Notes under the pieces: model-generated
What the model was told of the DNA's origin: nothing
What the model saw: only the letters and a program-made list of their open reading frames with translations
The model's database searches: none
Shown: positions 38,093 through 47,213 of the stretch, one piece after another
Layout: the number at the start of each line of letters is the position of its first letter
Numbering within the stretch: the stretch's first letter is position 1
Position numbers and translations under genes: made by a program
From: an uncultured Flavobacteriales bacterium
GTDB taxonomy: Bacteria; Bacteroidota; Bacteroidia; Flavobacteriales_G; Salibacteraceae
DNA length: 64,000 bases
Reading direction: 5' to 3'
Assembly: GCA_937899835.1 (NCBI GenBank)
Contig: CALCCE010000011.1
Location: 1-64,000, forward strand

Positions 38093-39669
38093 ACCGCACA
38101 CTCCTTTTCGCTTTCGTATGCCTGTTTGGGCTGATGTGCTCATCTCATTTGATGGCTCAAAATCAAGCTCCGGTTATCTCCAACCTGGCGGTCGTCAACA
38201 ATGCAACACAAAACCAGCTGGTAGTGACATTCGATGTAAGCGATGCAGAAAACGACTTGCTCGAACTTCAACTTTCCATTTCCGATGACTTCGGGCAAAC
38301 TTACCTGGTGACTTCGGGCACAATTTCGGGCGATCAAGGTTTCCCTATGTTTCAAGGCAATGGCAAATCCATTGTCTGGAACTACCCCAGCAGCGTTACG
38401 TCACTCCAAGGTTACAAGGTTAGGATAGTGGCCGACGATCGTCAACCGGTAGACCTTGCAGCATTGTTGCAGCAAGTCGACAGCAATCGAATGCGTCAAA
38501 ACCTCACTTTTGTTCAAGGCATTCGGCATTATTCGGCCAATCCCAGCCAACTCGAAGCGGTGAAAGATTCGTTAGAAAGGCTGTTTCTGGTGAACGATTG
38601 GCAAGCTGACCGTCAGGCTTTCACTTTCAGCAACTACAATGCGCACAATATTCTCGGGCGGAAACCGGGCCTTTATGAAGAATCTAAAACCTATGTGCTC
38701 GACGGCCACTTTGATGGCGTCAATGATTCTCCCGGGGCCGATGACAATGGCTCGGCCGTTGTGGCGTTGATGGAAGCCGCCATCGTTTTAAAAGATCAAC
38801 ATTTTGGCCGCTCTCTTCGCCTCATTGGTTTCGACTTTGAGGAGTCGGGCTTGGTGGGAAGTCAGGAATACGTTGCAAACGGTATCGAAACCTGGGAAAC
38901 CATTGAAGGGGTGATCAACCTGGAAATGATCGGATACTTTGACAACGCGCCCAATTCCCATTCTTTGCCCACGGGATTCAACTTGCTTTTTCCCGATGCT
39001 TACAACGCGGTGGCCAACGACAATTTTAGAGGCAACTTTATCGCCAACGTTGCCAATACTGCTTCCAACGACTTGAAAGATCAGTTTGACAGCTGTGCGA
39101 ATGCACTCGTGCCCAATCTACGCGTGATTTCACTGGCAGTAAGCGGAACCGGCACCGCCGTTCCTGATCTAAGACGTAGCGACCATGCTCGGTTTTGGGA
39201 CGCTGGCATTCCCGCACTTATGATCACCGATGGGGCCAATTTCAGAAATCCCTACTACCACAGCCCGGCTGATACTTTGGACCTTCTCGATTTTGGATTC
39301 ATGCGGCAGGTGACCCAAGCTGCCCTTGCAACCCTAGTCAAACTGGCCGATATACGCCACGCCGATGTGGTTTCCACCTGGGTAGAACCACTTTCTACGG
39401 TAGGGAATGCGAAGCTTTCTGCCAAAAGTGTCAAGGTTTTCCCCAACCCCAGTCAATCTGAGCTCTTTTTGGGTTTTCCAAGGGTCACCACTCAAATCCA
39501 GACCGTTGTGCTCTTTTCCCTTTCGGGAAAACTTTTGTGGCAGCAAACCCTTTCACCGGGTCGCAACAATTATCAGCTCGACTTATCAGAAATGCCATCT
39601 GGAGCTTATGAGATCGTGATTTCTGATGGAGAATCGCGCGAGAACCATACGTTGATCATCCAGCGCTAA
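38089..39669 (+). CDS. Secreted M28 metallopeptidase with T9SS sorting domain
   Basis: 526 aa. Signal peptide to about residue 24; an Ig-like domain at 25-115 (DVSDAENDLLELQLSISDDFG); the M28 zinc peptidase at about 125-425. The metal ligands visible are H207 (GHFDG), D218 (GADDNGSAV), E251/E252 (FDFEESGLVGSQE), the later SDHARFWDAGIPALMITDGA and H of YYHSPADT. All are intact. A T9SS type A C-terminal domain follows (VKVFPNPSQSELFL, LFSLSGKLLWQQ). Secreted amino- or carboxypeptidase via T9SS. It is coupled to the DUF2147 gene by an ATGA overlap. Confidence 0.9.
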   Translation: MNRTLLFAFVCLFGLMCSSHLMAQNQAPVISNLAVVNNATQNQLVVTFDVSDAENDLLELQLSISDDFGQTYLVTSGTISGDQGFPMFQGNGKSIVWNYPSSVTSLQGYKVRIVADDRQPVDLAALLQQVDSNRMRQNLTFVQGIRHYSANPSQLEAVKDSLERLFLVNDWQADRQAFTFSNYNAHNILGRKPGLYEESKTYVLDGHFDGVNDSPGADDNGSAVVALMEAAIVLKDQHFGRSLRLIGFDFEESGLVGSQEYVANGIETWETIEGVINLEMIGYFDNAPNSHSLPTGFNLLFPDAYNAVANDNFRGNFIANVANTASNDLKDQFDSCANALVPNLRVISLAVSGTGTAVPDLRRSDHARFWDAGIPALMITDGANFRNPYYHSPADTLDLLDFGFMRQVTQAALATLVKLADIRHADVVSTWVEPLSTVGNAKLSAKSVKVFPNPSQSELFLGFPRVTTQIQTVVLFSLSGKLLWQQTLSPGRNNYQLDLSEMPSGAYEIVISDGESRENHTLIIQR

Positions 39670-39696
39670 GCGGATGAAAAATATGGTCATTTTCCA

Positions 39697-40290
39697 ATGA
39701 GCAAAGCTAAACCTCATGAGATACAACGTTGTAGCTGGGTGAAGCACCCCCTGGACTTCTCCTACCACGATGAAGAATGGGGTGTTCCGGTACACAACGA
39801 CCGAACCTTATTCGAATTCTTGGTCCTGGAAGGTTTTCAAGCCGGATTGAGTTGGTCTACTGTTCTGGTAAAGAGGGAGCATTTTAGAACAGTTATGGAT
39901 GGCTTTGACCCTGAAAAAGTGGCGAAGTACGGTGCATCCAAAGTTGAGTCTTTACTCAACGACCCGGGCATTATCAGAAACCGTTTAAAAGTGCAAGCTA
40001 CCATCAACAACGCGCGATTGTTTTTGGAAGTTCAACAAACCTTTGGCTCGTTTGATCAATACATCTGGCAATTCACTGATCATCAGGTAATCAAGCGTGG
40101 CTGTCAAAATGCCAATGAGGTACCCGATCGAACACCCGAGTCGGATGCCATGAGCAAGGACTTGAAAAAACGTGGATTCAAATTCGTTGGCACCACTATT
40201 TGTTATGCCTACATGCAGGCCACTGGCATGGTGAACGACCATATCACCTCTTGTTTCCGCTACTCCGAGGTGGCCAGACTTTCGAGGTGA
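39697..40290 (+). CDS. tag: DNA-3-methyladenine glycosylase I
   Basis: 197 aa base-excision repair enzyme that removes 3-methyladenine. The N-terminal signature RCSWVKHP...YHDEEWGVPVHNDRTLFE and C-terminal TTICYAYMQATGMVNDHITSC carry the Cys/His residues that bind zinc in E. coli Tag (here C12, H24 and the C-terminal His and Cys). FEFLVLEGFQAGLSWSTVL is also highly conserved. Start ATG 39697. Length is normal for the family. Confidence 0.97.
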   Translation: MSKAKPHEIQRCSWVKHPLDFSYHDEEWGVPVHNDRTLFEFLVLEGFQAGLSWSTVLVKREHFRTVMDGFDPEKVAKYGASKVESLLNDPGIIRNRLKVQATINNARLFLEVQQTFGSFDQYIWQFTDHQVIKRGCQNANEVPDRTPESDAMSKDLKKRGFKFVGTTICYAYMQATGMVNDHITSCFRYSEVARLSR

Positions 40291-40374
40291 AAGCAGTTTT
40301 TAAACCAGTAATTTGGCATTATTCCTCAGAATTGCTAAACTTTACGACCACCGAGTCAGCAACACTTTTTTTCT

Positions 40375-41010
40375 ATGCCAAGCACTACTTTTGAGAACCT
40401 CGCCGAGGAGAAACGCACCCTGATCCTCACTACTGCTTTGGATGAGTTTGCCGCCAACAATTTTCAGAATGCTTCTATCACCAACCTGGTGCGCACCCTG
40501 GGAATTGCCAAGGGGAGCATTTATCAATATTTCTCCAACAAACTCGACTTGTACCTTTACTTGATTGAGTTGGCAGAAAGCGTTCGAAAAGAGTACTTAA
40601 GCCGCATCAAAATCGGTCCGGAAGACCATTTTTTCAAGTGGCTACGAGAAGTGCAGTTGGCCCAAGTTGTGTTTGAGATGGAAAACCCACGCTATGGTCG
40701 CCTCTTGAAGAATGCTGCGCAAGAAGTAAATACTCAAGGAATTGGGGACATTGCCAACAACCTGCGCCAAAACGAACTTACTTTTTTTCGCAAGGCGCTT
40801 AAAAAGCAGCGGAAAAAGGGAAAAATTCGGAAAGACACATCGGTGGAGTTGCAGGCGCATGTGCTAAAAGAGGTGAACGATAGCTTGTCGGGATTCTTCT
40901 CTGGTGCAGTTGTTAATAACTCGAAGAGGAAAAAAGCACCTTCTCGAAAGGCGGTTAAAGCGTCTTTGAAAGAGTTGGCCATTTTACTCGAGCGTGGATT
41001 GAGCGACTGA
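40375..41010 (+). CDS. TetR-family transcriptional regulator
   Basis: 211 aa. N-terminal helix-turn-helix at about 15-60: ILTTALDEFAANNFQNASITNLVRTLGIAKGSIYQYFSNK, the TetR DNA-binding signature. The ligand domain is divergent, with very basic stretches (KKQRKKGKIRKD, NSKRKKAPSRKAVK) unusual for the family. No transporter or enzyme gene that it obviously controls is adjacent; its target is unknown. Start ATG 40375. Confidence 0.9.
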   Translation: MPSTTFENLAEEKRTLILTTALDEFAANNFQNASITNLVRTLGIAKGSIYQYFSNKLDLYLYLIELAESVRKEYLSRIKIGPEDHFFKWLREVQLAQVVFEMENPRYGRLLKNAAQEVNTQGIGDIANNLRQNELTFFRKALKKQRKKGKIRKDTSVELQAHVLKEVNDSLSGFFSGAVVNNSKRKKAPSRKAVKASLKELAILLERGLSD

Positions 41011-41226
41011 GGCCCCATATTGGCTTTAAAGCCTTCTATTGCTGAATTACGTTAAGTAACTTACTGCTGAAATCCAATTTTTATTACCCTGTTTTTTGCA
41101 CAAAATTTGGTGAATTAAAAGCAGGGACCAACTGGTCAACTTCCCATCGGGATTCGACAAATTTGTTTTGAGTATCTCCCTCTTTGAGAATATTCTGAGT
41201 TGAATCTTAATCCGGTAAGCCTGCCC

Positions 41227-42564
41227 ATGCCACGTAGGAAAAAAGCATCAAAAATCTACGTTTTTGATACCTCCGTAATTCTTTACGACCACAATTCGAT
41301 CTCCAATTTTGAAGACAACGATGTGGCCATTCCGATCACTGTTTTGGAGGAGCTCGACAATTTCAAGAAAGGCAACGACACCAAAAATTTCGAAGCCCGC
41401 GAGTTCATTCGTTTCCTCGACAAGATTTCGGGCAACTACTCCTTGCAAGACTGGATTCCTCTTGAAGGCAAAAACAAGGGGCGGTTTCGGGTGGTGATGA
41501 ACGGCCATCAGTCGGCAGTAAACGCAGAAAAGGTGTTCGATGGAATTAAGGCCGACCACAAGATTCTGAATGCCGCAATGAGCCTGCAAGCTGAGGAACC
41601 AGACAAGAAGGTAGTGCTGGTTACCAAAGACATTAATTTGCGCCTCAAGGCCAAATCGCTCAACCTTCCGGCCGAAGATTACGAAACCGGAAAGGTAAAA
41701 GACCTCGATAACCTCTATACTGGCAAAACGATGGTAGAGGGGTTAAAAACCGACATCATAACCGAGATGTACGATAAGGGGCAGATTGAACGGGAACGGG
41801 TTTTAACCGAAAAACCAGTAGACAACCACTACTTCATCCTGCGCAACTCTACTAAGTCTACGCTGGGATTTTACAACCCACAGGAACAAACCGTTCAGCG
41901 AGTAGAGAAGGTGCGCACTTCCGGCATCGAACCTCGGAACGCTGAACAGACTTTTGCCTTACATGCGGTGATGAACCCTCAAATTAAACTGGTGACTTTG
42001 CAAGGTGTGGCTGGTACAGGGAAAACCTTATTGGCCTTAGCAGGATCTATTGAGCAACGCCGAAATTTTAAGCAAATTTACCTTGCAAGGCCCATCGTGC
42101 CGCTGAGCAACAAAGACATCGGTTACCTGCCCGGGGACGTTAAATCGAAGCTTAATCCTTACATGGAACCTTTGTGGGACAATTTAAAGTTCATCAAGAA
42201 CCAATTCAGAGAGACGGACAAAATCTACAAGCAAATTGACGAGATGGTGAACAAGGAAAAGCTGATCGTTACGCCATTGGCCTACATTCGGGGACGCAGC
42301 CTTTCCAATGTCATTTTCATCGTTGACGAAGCGCAAAACCTAACTCCACACGAAGTAAAGACCATTATTACCCGTGCTGGAGAGAATACCAAGATGATTT
42401 TTACGGGAGATATCTACCAAATTGACACGCCTTACCTTGACGAACAGTCGAACGGTTTGAGTTACCTGATCGATCGACTTAAGGATAATGAGTTGTTTGC
42501 ACACGTAACTTTGGAGAAGGGAGAACGTTCAGAATTGGCCAATCTGGCCAATGAATTGTTATAA
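41227..42564 (+). CDS. PIN-PhoH family ATPase/ribonuclease
   Basis: 445 aa. N-terminal PIN nuclease domain (about 8-140): IYVFDTSVILYD with the first catalytic Asp, VLEELDNFK and VTKDINLRLKA. C-terminal PhoH ATPase (about 235-445): Walker A GVAGTGKTLLAL, Walker B VIFIVDEAQNLTPHE. This is the PhoH2-type fusion, for which RNA helicase/ribonuclease activity has been shown in other bacteria. ATG 41227 was chosen over a TTG 27 bp upstream. The usual upstream antitoxin-like gene of PhoH2 systems is not recognised here. A palindrome GGCTTTAAAGCC lies at 41024-41035 between TetR and this gene. Confidence 0.93.
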   Translation: MPRRKKASKIYVFDTSVILYDHNSISNFEDNDVAIPITVLEELDNFKKGNDTKNFEAREFIRFLDKISGNYSLQDWIPLEGKNKGRFRVVMNGHQSAVNAEKVFDGIKADHKILNAAMSLQAEEPDKKVVLVTKDINLRLKAKSLNLPAEDYETGKVKDLDNLYTGKTMVEGLKTDIITEMYDKGQIERERVLTEKPVDNHYFILRNSTKSTLGFYNPQEQTVQRVEKVRTSGIEPRNAEQTFALHAVMNPQIKLVTLQGVAGTGKTLLALAGSIEQRRNFKQIYLARPIVPLSNKDIGYLPGDVKSKLNPYMEPLWDNLKFIKNQFRETDKIYKQIDEMVNKEKLIVTPLAYIRGRSLSNVIFIVDEAQNLTPHEVKTIITRAGENTKMIFTGDIYQIDTPYLDEQSNGLSYLIDRLKDNELFAHVTLEKGERSELANLANELL

Positions 42565-42639
42565 TAACTCTTGTTTTATCGAAATAAATTATAAATTGTA
42601 GCCGAAAATCAGAATTTTTAACCTAAACAGAATTGTATC

Positions 42640-42819
42640 ATGAGCGTATCGCAATATGACAAAATGCATAGCATTCTTGCAGATGCTGAAAAAGACTTCG
42701 ACAAGTTTTATAACAAAGGCAACAAAGCCGCTGGAACCCGCGTCCGCAAGGCGATGCAAGACATCAAAACTCTCGCTCAAGATATCCGTAACGAGGTAAC
42801 TAACATCAAAAATTCGTAA
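42640..42819 (+). CDS. Hc1-like histone H1 mini-protein
   Basis: 59 aa, mostly helical and basic: DKMHSILADAEKDFDKFYNKG, then NKAAGTRVRKAMQDIKTLAQ, DIRNEV. The KGNKAAGTRVRKAMQDIKTLA segment matches the short histone H1/Hc1-like proteins found across Bacteroidota, thought to bind DNA. Start ATG 42640 and stop TAA 42817-42819; 41 bp later lies a strong intrinsic terminator. 75 bp separate it from phoH, so it may have its own promoter. Confidence 0.9.
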   Translation: MSVSQYDKMHSILADAEKDFDKFYNKGNKAAGTRVRKAMQDIKTLAQDIRNEVTNIKNS

Positions 42820-42860
42820 GGATATCGGCCAACCACCGAACGAACGATATTTATGTATCA

Positions 42861-42892
42861 GGCTTTCTGAGGTTTCAGAAAGCCTTTTTTTT
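42861..42892 (+). terminator. Intrinsic terminator after mini-histone gene
   Basis: A perfect 10-bp stem GGCTTTCTGA / TCAGAAAGCC (42861-42870 and 42875-42884) with a GGTT tetraloop, followed by eight T (42885-42892). Strong termination on the plus strand, 41 bp after the mini-histone stop. Confidence 0.95.
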
Positions 42893-43041
42893 GTCCAAAA
42901 TTTAGGCCCTCACACCCTGGTCTTCCCCTGTTATGCCGAAATGATTCCGATTTTCCCTTAACTTTAGGTACAACAATTGTCCCGATTTGGGGTTATTGTG
43001 GAATCTAACTCGCTCGAAAATTACTCCAATTCCTCTTTGCC

Positions 43042-44082
43042 ATGAGCGCAAGGAGCCTGACCATACTCTCCGCCCTGTTGCTGTGTTTTTCCTTCGGAAT
43101 GAACGCGCAGGTGAACTGGTTTCCTAAAGTCGAAAAACCAACAGATTACGACTGGAAGTCTGCCAGAACAGAAATCTATTTGGGAATTGGCACCGCCAAC
43201 TACCTTGGAGAATTGGGCGGCTTAGACCGGGAGCGGTCTCCACTCATCTTTGATCTTGAGCCCACTCAGTTTAAATATTCCTTCTCAGGTGGGTTTCGCT
43301 ATTACCTTCAGTACCAACACGCCCTCACCACCACTTTTTCTTATGCCCGGATTACCGGAGACGACAAGTTGACCAATTATCCCAATCGAAACGGCCGCAA
43401 CCTTCATTTTCGCTCCCCAATTGTAGAGCTGTCCACCCGCTATGAATTTCATTTGTTACGGCCCATTGTTCGACACACAATGAACATCAACCGTACGGTT
43501 TCTTTTAATGGCCGTCGGTTTGGCATATTTGGGTTTGTGGGAGTCGGAGCATTCTACTTCAACCCCAAAGCCGAGTTTGGCGGTGCCTGGATTCCGCTTC
43601 AACCCTTAGGGACTGAAGGCCAGGGTCTACCCGGAGGACCTCGCCCCTATTCGCGCATTGCCATTGCTTATCCGATTGGTTTTGGCTTCACTTACCAATT
43701 TCACCGTTATTTACTTGGCTTCGAGTATGGCCTCCGCCTAACGAGCACCGACTACTTAGACGATGCCAGTGGCACTTATTACAACAACGATGTGATTCGA
43801 CGGGAACGAGGCGAAGTGGCCGCCTACCTTGCCAATCCCTCAGAAGGCACCGAGAATCCTCAATGGTATGAAGAAGGAAGTGTTCGTGGCAACCCCAAGG
43901 ACAACGATGCCTATATGTTTGTTCAGATCACTTTTTCGCGGTCTACAGCTGGAGTGGTTCATTTGAAGCGACCCAAATTGAAGCGGAAGAAGGCTAAGTT
44001 TGCCGCCAAAAACCCGAAAGACAAACGGCGTACGGTACGCAGGAAGAAAAAAGCCCGCAAAAACAACTCTGCCTTCCGATAA
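43042..44082 (+). CDS. PorG/DUF6089-like outer-membrane beta-barrel with basic tail
   Basis: 346 aa. Signal peptide ILSALLLCFSFGMNAQ, then an eight-strand-type barrel: ARTEIYLGIGTANYLGELG, FRYYLQYQHALTTTFSYARITGDD, NLHFRSPIVELSTRYEF, FGIFGFVGVGAFYFNPKAE, GFEYGLRLTSTDYLDDASG. This is the layout of DUF6089 proteins, which include the T9SS component PorG. The last 38 residues are unusually rich in Lys and Arg (KRKKAKFAAKN, RRTVRRKKKARKN), which I do not expect in PorG. A 7/8 -7 match (TAACTTTA) is at 42959-42966. Start ATG 43042. Confidence 0.8.
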   Translation: MSARSLTILSALLLCFSFGMNAQVNWFPKVEKPTDYDWKSARTEIYLGIGTANYLGELGGLDRERSPLIFDLEPTQFKYSFSGGFRYYLQYQHALTTTFSYARITGDDKLTNYPNRNGRNLHFRSPIVELSTRYEFHLLRPIVRHTMNINRTVSFNGRRFGIFGFVGVGAFYFNPKAEFGGAWIPLQPLGTEGQGLPGGPRPYSRIAIAYPIGFGFTYQFHRYLLGFEYGLRLTSTDYLDDASGTYYNNDVIRRERGEVAAYLANPSEGTENPQWYEEGSVRGNPKDNDAYMFVQITFSRSTAGVVHLKRPKLKRKKAKFAAKNPKDKRRTVRRKKKARKNNSAFR

Positions 44083-44111
44083 TTCCCCCGAAAGGTACTT
44101 CCCTACTTAAT

Positions 44112-46526
44112 TTAGAATTCAATCCGATATTGGATGAGCGGAAAGATGCCCAACTGGTTAATGGTTTGCACTTCACCGGTAGAGCGGTTGAACCTTTTGG
44201 TATAAGGATTCTCGCGGTCGGTCAGGTTTTGCACATCAAAGGCAAACTCTTGAGAAAACTTGGCTGCTTCTAGTCGAAAAGCCACCCTAATGTCTGCCCG
44301 AGCATAATTTTTAAACCGCTCTGAAAAAGCCTCCTCCTCCACAAAAACCGTTTCCGCCTCTCTAATGGAAGCTTCTACGTCTACTGGAGTAAAGCGTTGC
44401 CCTCCGGCTGCTGTGAAGCGCAGATCAACCAGAATAAGCTTATTGTAGCGTTTGTTGGTCACTCCTGGTTGTAGCTGAAACTCTTTTCCACCCAGGATAT
44501 TGAAAACGTAGTCACTATCGAAAGCACCCTCTCGTTCAATTCCATCGCTTCCTTCGTAGGTAGATTGGTACAATGAGGTGGTCGTTAAGAAGTAATACCC
44601 CCGATCCAGAAAGCGCTCTAAGGTCAGCTCCACGCCATAATTTTCACCGGTTCCTCCATTTTTTAAGTAATCTGGAAAACCACCCGAGAAGGAACCTGCA
44701 TTGAGTGACGAAAAAGAACTGGGCGTTTCCTCCACTACTGCATTGAAAATTCGCTGGTAGTAGGCCTCAGCCTTCAACCGCATGTTGGGCGAAAAGCTCC
44801 AATCGTAGCCTACCACCAAGTGGTGACTTTTGGTAAAGTCGAGGTCCTCGTTGGGACGAATGTTCGTCCCGTCGGGCTGCCGAACCTCCCGGAAATAATT
44901 GTAGAGCTGCAGCATCTGGCTGTGCAAACCGTAGGCAAAGCTCAGCGATTTACTGGCATCTAACTTCCATTTCACACCCAAGCGAGGTTCTAAGGAGGTA
45001 GCTCCACTTAACGCTAAATAAGAGAAGTTGAGCCCGGTATTGACCGTCAGGTTATCCGTAGGACGGTATTGCCACTGCAGGTAGGGTGAAATCAATTGCG
45101 TAGATCCTTCATAGTCTGTGAGCACCTGAAAATCATCACGAAGGGTGACAAAAACACTGTCCTGCAAACTGGAAATGAAGTGTTGCACGAATGCACCTGC
45201 CCTGAAATTATGCTTTGCACTCAGCTTTTTGTTGAGCAAAAAGGAGGCAAAAACTATGCTGTTGGTAAGGTTTTGTCGGTAGAAATCGAACACTTGGTTG
45301 TTCTCCAGACCGATGGAATCTACAATGTTTCGGTTGGTAATTCCGGTAGCGGCAATGGAGACCTTGGAATACGTAGAATTGTTGAATAAATAAGTGTGTT
45401 TCACACCGATCACCCCTTGTCGCGACTTCACATAAACGTCTACATCATCTCCGGTAAACAGGTTGTCATCCTCTTCCGATTCTTCTTCTGAATCTTCGCT
45501 CGCCACAAAATCAATGTTACTGCTTCCACCCAATCCGAAAATAGACAGGTTGCCGTATTTACGTGAGGGAAAGTTAAACTTGAAGGTCAAATCCTGATAG
45601 TAAGGAATCGCCGTACCCGTACCTACTTCCAACCCCAGTTGCGACACCAAACTAATGGTGGAATAGCGGTAGTTGATCAGGTAAGAAGACCGCTTTTCAC
45701 GCGAAAGTGGGCCTTCTGCTCCAAACTCAAATCCATTGAACCCTACCTGGCCCAAAAATTCGTGTTTCTGATCGTTTCCGCTCCGCATTTGCAGGTCAAA
45801 CACCCCACTCAACGCATTGTGATACTCCGCTGGAAAAGCACCGGTCAAAAAATCCGAATTGGACAACACATTATTGTTCAAGATACTTACCGGTCCTCCA
45901 GTTGATCCCAGCTCTCCAAAGTGGTTGGGGTTAGGAATGTCTACCCCTTCTAAGCGCCACAGGAGCCCAACCGGCGAGTTTCCACGGATCACAATGTCGT
46001 TCACCGCATCGTTTCCACCTCGTACACCAGCGAAATTGCTGGCCATGCGGCTCACATCGTTTCGGGCTCCGGCATAGCGTTGACTTTCCTCAATGGAGAA
46101 AGTACGCGCGCTGGTAGTCGCCATTTTATTGAGGGTTTCGGTCTTATCCCGGCTGGCTTTGATCTCCACTTCCTTGGTGGTAATCACGCTTTCTTGAAGC
46201 TCAAAATTGATGACCAATTCTTTTCCAGTGGACAAAGGGAGGTTGGACCGGGTTTGAGGTACATACCCCACAAAAGAAGCTTGCAACGTGATGCGTCCAA
46301 CAGGAACATTGGGAATGGAATAGTAGCCATCCATATCGGTGGCAGCTCCAAGGGTTTGCTCTCCACTGATCACAACCACGTTTACGCCGGGCAGCGACAC
46401 TTGTGACTGTTTGTCGAGTACGCGTCCTCTCACGGTTTGGCTCAAACCTTGGTCCTGAGCCAGGGTTGGAACAGAAACCAAGAGGGAAAAAACAAGAGAA
46501 AATATGAATAGGATTGATGACTTCAT
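44112..46526 (-). CDS. TonB-dependent receptor with carboxypeptidase-regulatory domain
   Basis: 804 aa from ATG 46526. Signal peptide (ILFIFSLVFSLLVSVPTLAQ), CarboxypepD_reg-like domain at 25-110 (VRGRVLDKQSQVSLPGVNVVV, DMDGYYSIPNVPVGRITLQ), plug domain (NDVSRMASNFAGVRGGNDAVN, DIVIRGNSPVGLLWRLEGVD) and a C-terminal barrel ending in QLGIFPLIQYRIEF with terminal Phe, as expected for BAM-dependent insertion. Imports an unknown ligand with TonB energy. The frame stays open upstream to 46733, but the signal peptide shows the start. Divergent from the response regulator over 254 bp. Confidence 0.92.
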   Translation of the reverse strand: MKSSILFIFSLVFSLLVSVPTLAQDQGLSQTVRGRVLDKQSQVSLPGVNVVVISGEQTLGAATDMDGYYSIPNVPVGRITLQASFVGYVPQTRSNLPLSTGKELVINFELQESVITTKEVEIKASRDKTETLNKMATTSARTFSIEESQRYAGARNDVSRMASNFAGVRGGNDAVNDIVIRGNSPVGLLWRLEGVDIPNPNHFGELGSTGGPVSILNNNVLSNSDFLTGAFPAEYHNALSGVFDLQMRSGNDQKHEFLGQVGFNGFEFGAEGPLSREKRSSYLINYRYSTISLVSQLGLEVGTGTAIPYYQDLTFKFNFPSRKYGNLSIFGLGGSSNIDFVASEDSEEESEEDDNLFTGDDVDVYVKSRQGVIGVKHTYLFNNSTYSKVSIAATGITNRNIVDSIGLENNQVFDFYRQNLTNSIVFASFLLNKKLSAKHNFRAGAFVQHFISSLQDSVFVTLRDDFQVLTDYEGSTQLISPYLQWQYRPTDNLTVNTGLNFSYLALSGATSLEPRLGVKWKLDASKSLSFAYGLHSQMLQLYNYFREVRQPDGTNIRPNEDLDFTKSHHLVVGYDWSFSPNMRLKAEAYYQRIFNAVVEETPSSFSSLNAGSFSGGFPDYLKNGGTGENYGVELTLERFLDRGYYFLTTTSLYQSTYEGSDGIEREGAFDSDYVFNILGGKEFQLQPGVTNKRYNKLILVDLRFTAAGGQRFTPVDVEASIREAETVFVEEEAFSERFKNYARADIRVAFRLEAAKFSQEFAFDVQNLTDRENPYTKRFNRSTGEVQTINQLGIFPLIQYRIEF

Positions 46527-46780
46527 GATGAGGTTGGCTTGTTTGACACAACAAAGAAATTGAGAATTAAGTAACCCGTATTGCCAAAGCCGATCAACCG
46601 GAAAAATGTAGGAGTGAACCGGATCAATCTTGCACGAACAGGAATCCATTGCCTTGTCTTTCGCTTGTTCACAACGGTTTGCGTATGCTAATGGAGGTTC
46701 ACAACTGCGCTTAGAGCAACCTTTTGGCACCAAGTTTCGTTTGGATAGCTCTATGTCCTCCTCAAAAGAGGGTTTTCACC

Positions 46781-47164
46781 ATGAGCACCTCCTTTAAAAA
46801 ACGCATTCTATTAGTGGAAGATGACCCCACTCACGCTTTCATCATCCGCAAGTTTATTGGCCAGGAATTCCATCTCGACCACGCCAATAACGGACAAACG
46901 GCTATTGAACTGCTGATGCAACAACCTTATGCATTGATTCTTATGGACATCGACCTGGGCCAAAACAACCTTACAGGAACGGAAGTACTACAAAAAATTC
47001 GAGACAAGCAGGAGTTCAGGAATATTCAGGCGATTGCTACCACTGCATTTGATAGCCCGGACGCCAGAGAACGTTTATTGTCCGGTGGATTTAACCTTCA
47101 CATGGCCAAGCCCATCACCAAACAAGTACTACTCGATGGCATTACCGCCCTGTTAGGGATGTGA
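46781..47164 (+). CDS. Single-domain response regulator
   Basis: 127 aa receiver domain only. Acidic pocket E13-D14-D15 (ILLVEDDP), phospho-acceptor D56 (LILMDIDLG), Thr/Ala at AIATTAF and Lys in MAKPIT. No output domain, so it acts by protein contact or as a phosphate relay. The large orphan histidine kinase at 14730-18452 is far away; partnership cannot be judged. ATG 46781 gives a normal receiver start. Confidence 0.92.
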   Translation: MSTSFKKRILLVEDDPTHAFIIRKFIGQEFHLDHANNGQTAIELLMQQPYALILMDIDLGQNNLTGTEVLQKIRDKQEFRNIQAIATTAFDSPDARERLLSGGFNLHMAKPITKQVLLDGITALLGM

Positions 47165-47213
47165 AACCGGGAGTGCGCCATGTATTTGTGCAATCTTCCC
47201 GTAACTTGCAAAG

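Noticed and set aside
41024-41035. GGCTTTAAAGCC palindrome as a TetR operator or terminator
   Set aside because: A perfect 12-bp palindrome, but with no T-run and no second copy near the TetR promoter; it cannot be assigned.
46527-46733. N-terminal extension of the TonB receptor frame to 46733
   Set aside because: The signal peptide begins at 46526; the extension is Cys-rich and atypical and would cross the divergent regulator's leader.
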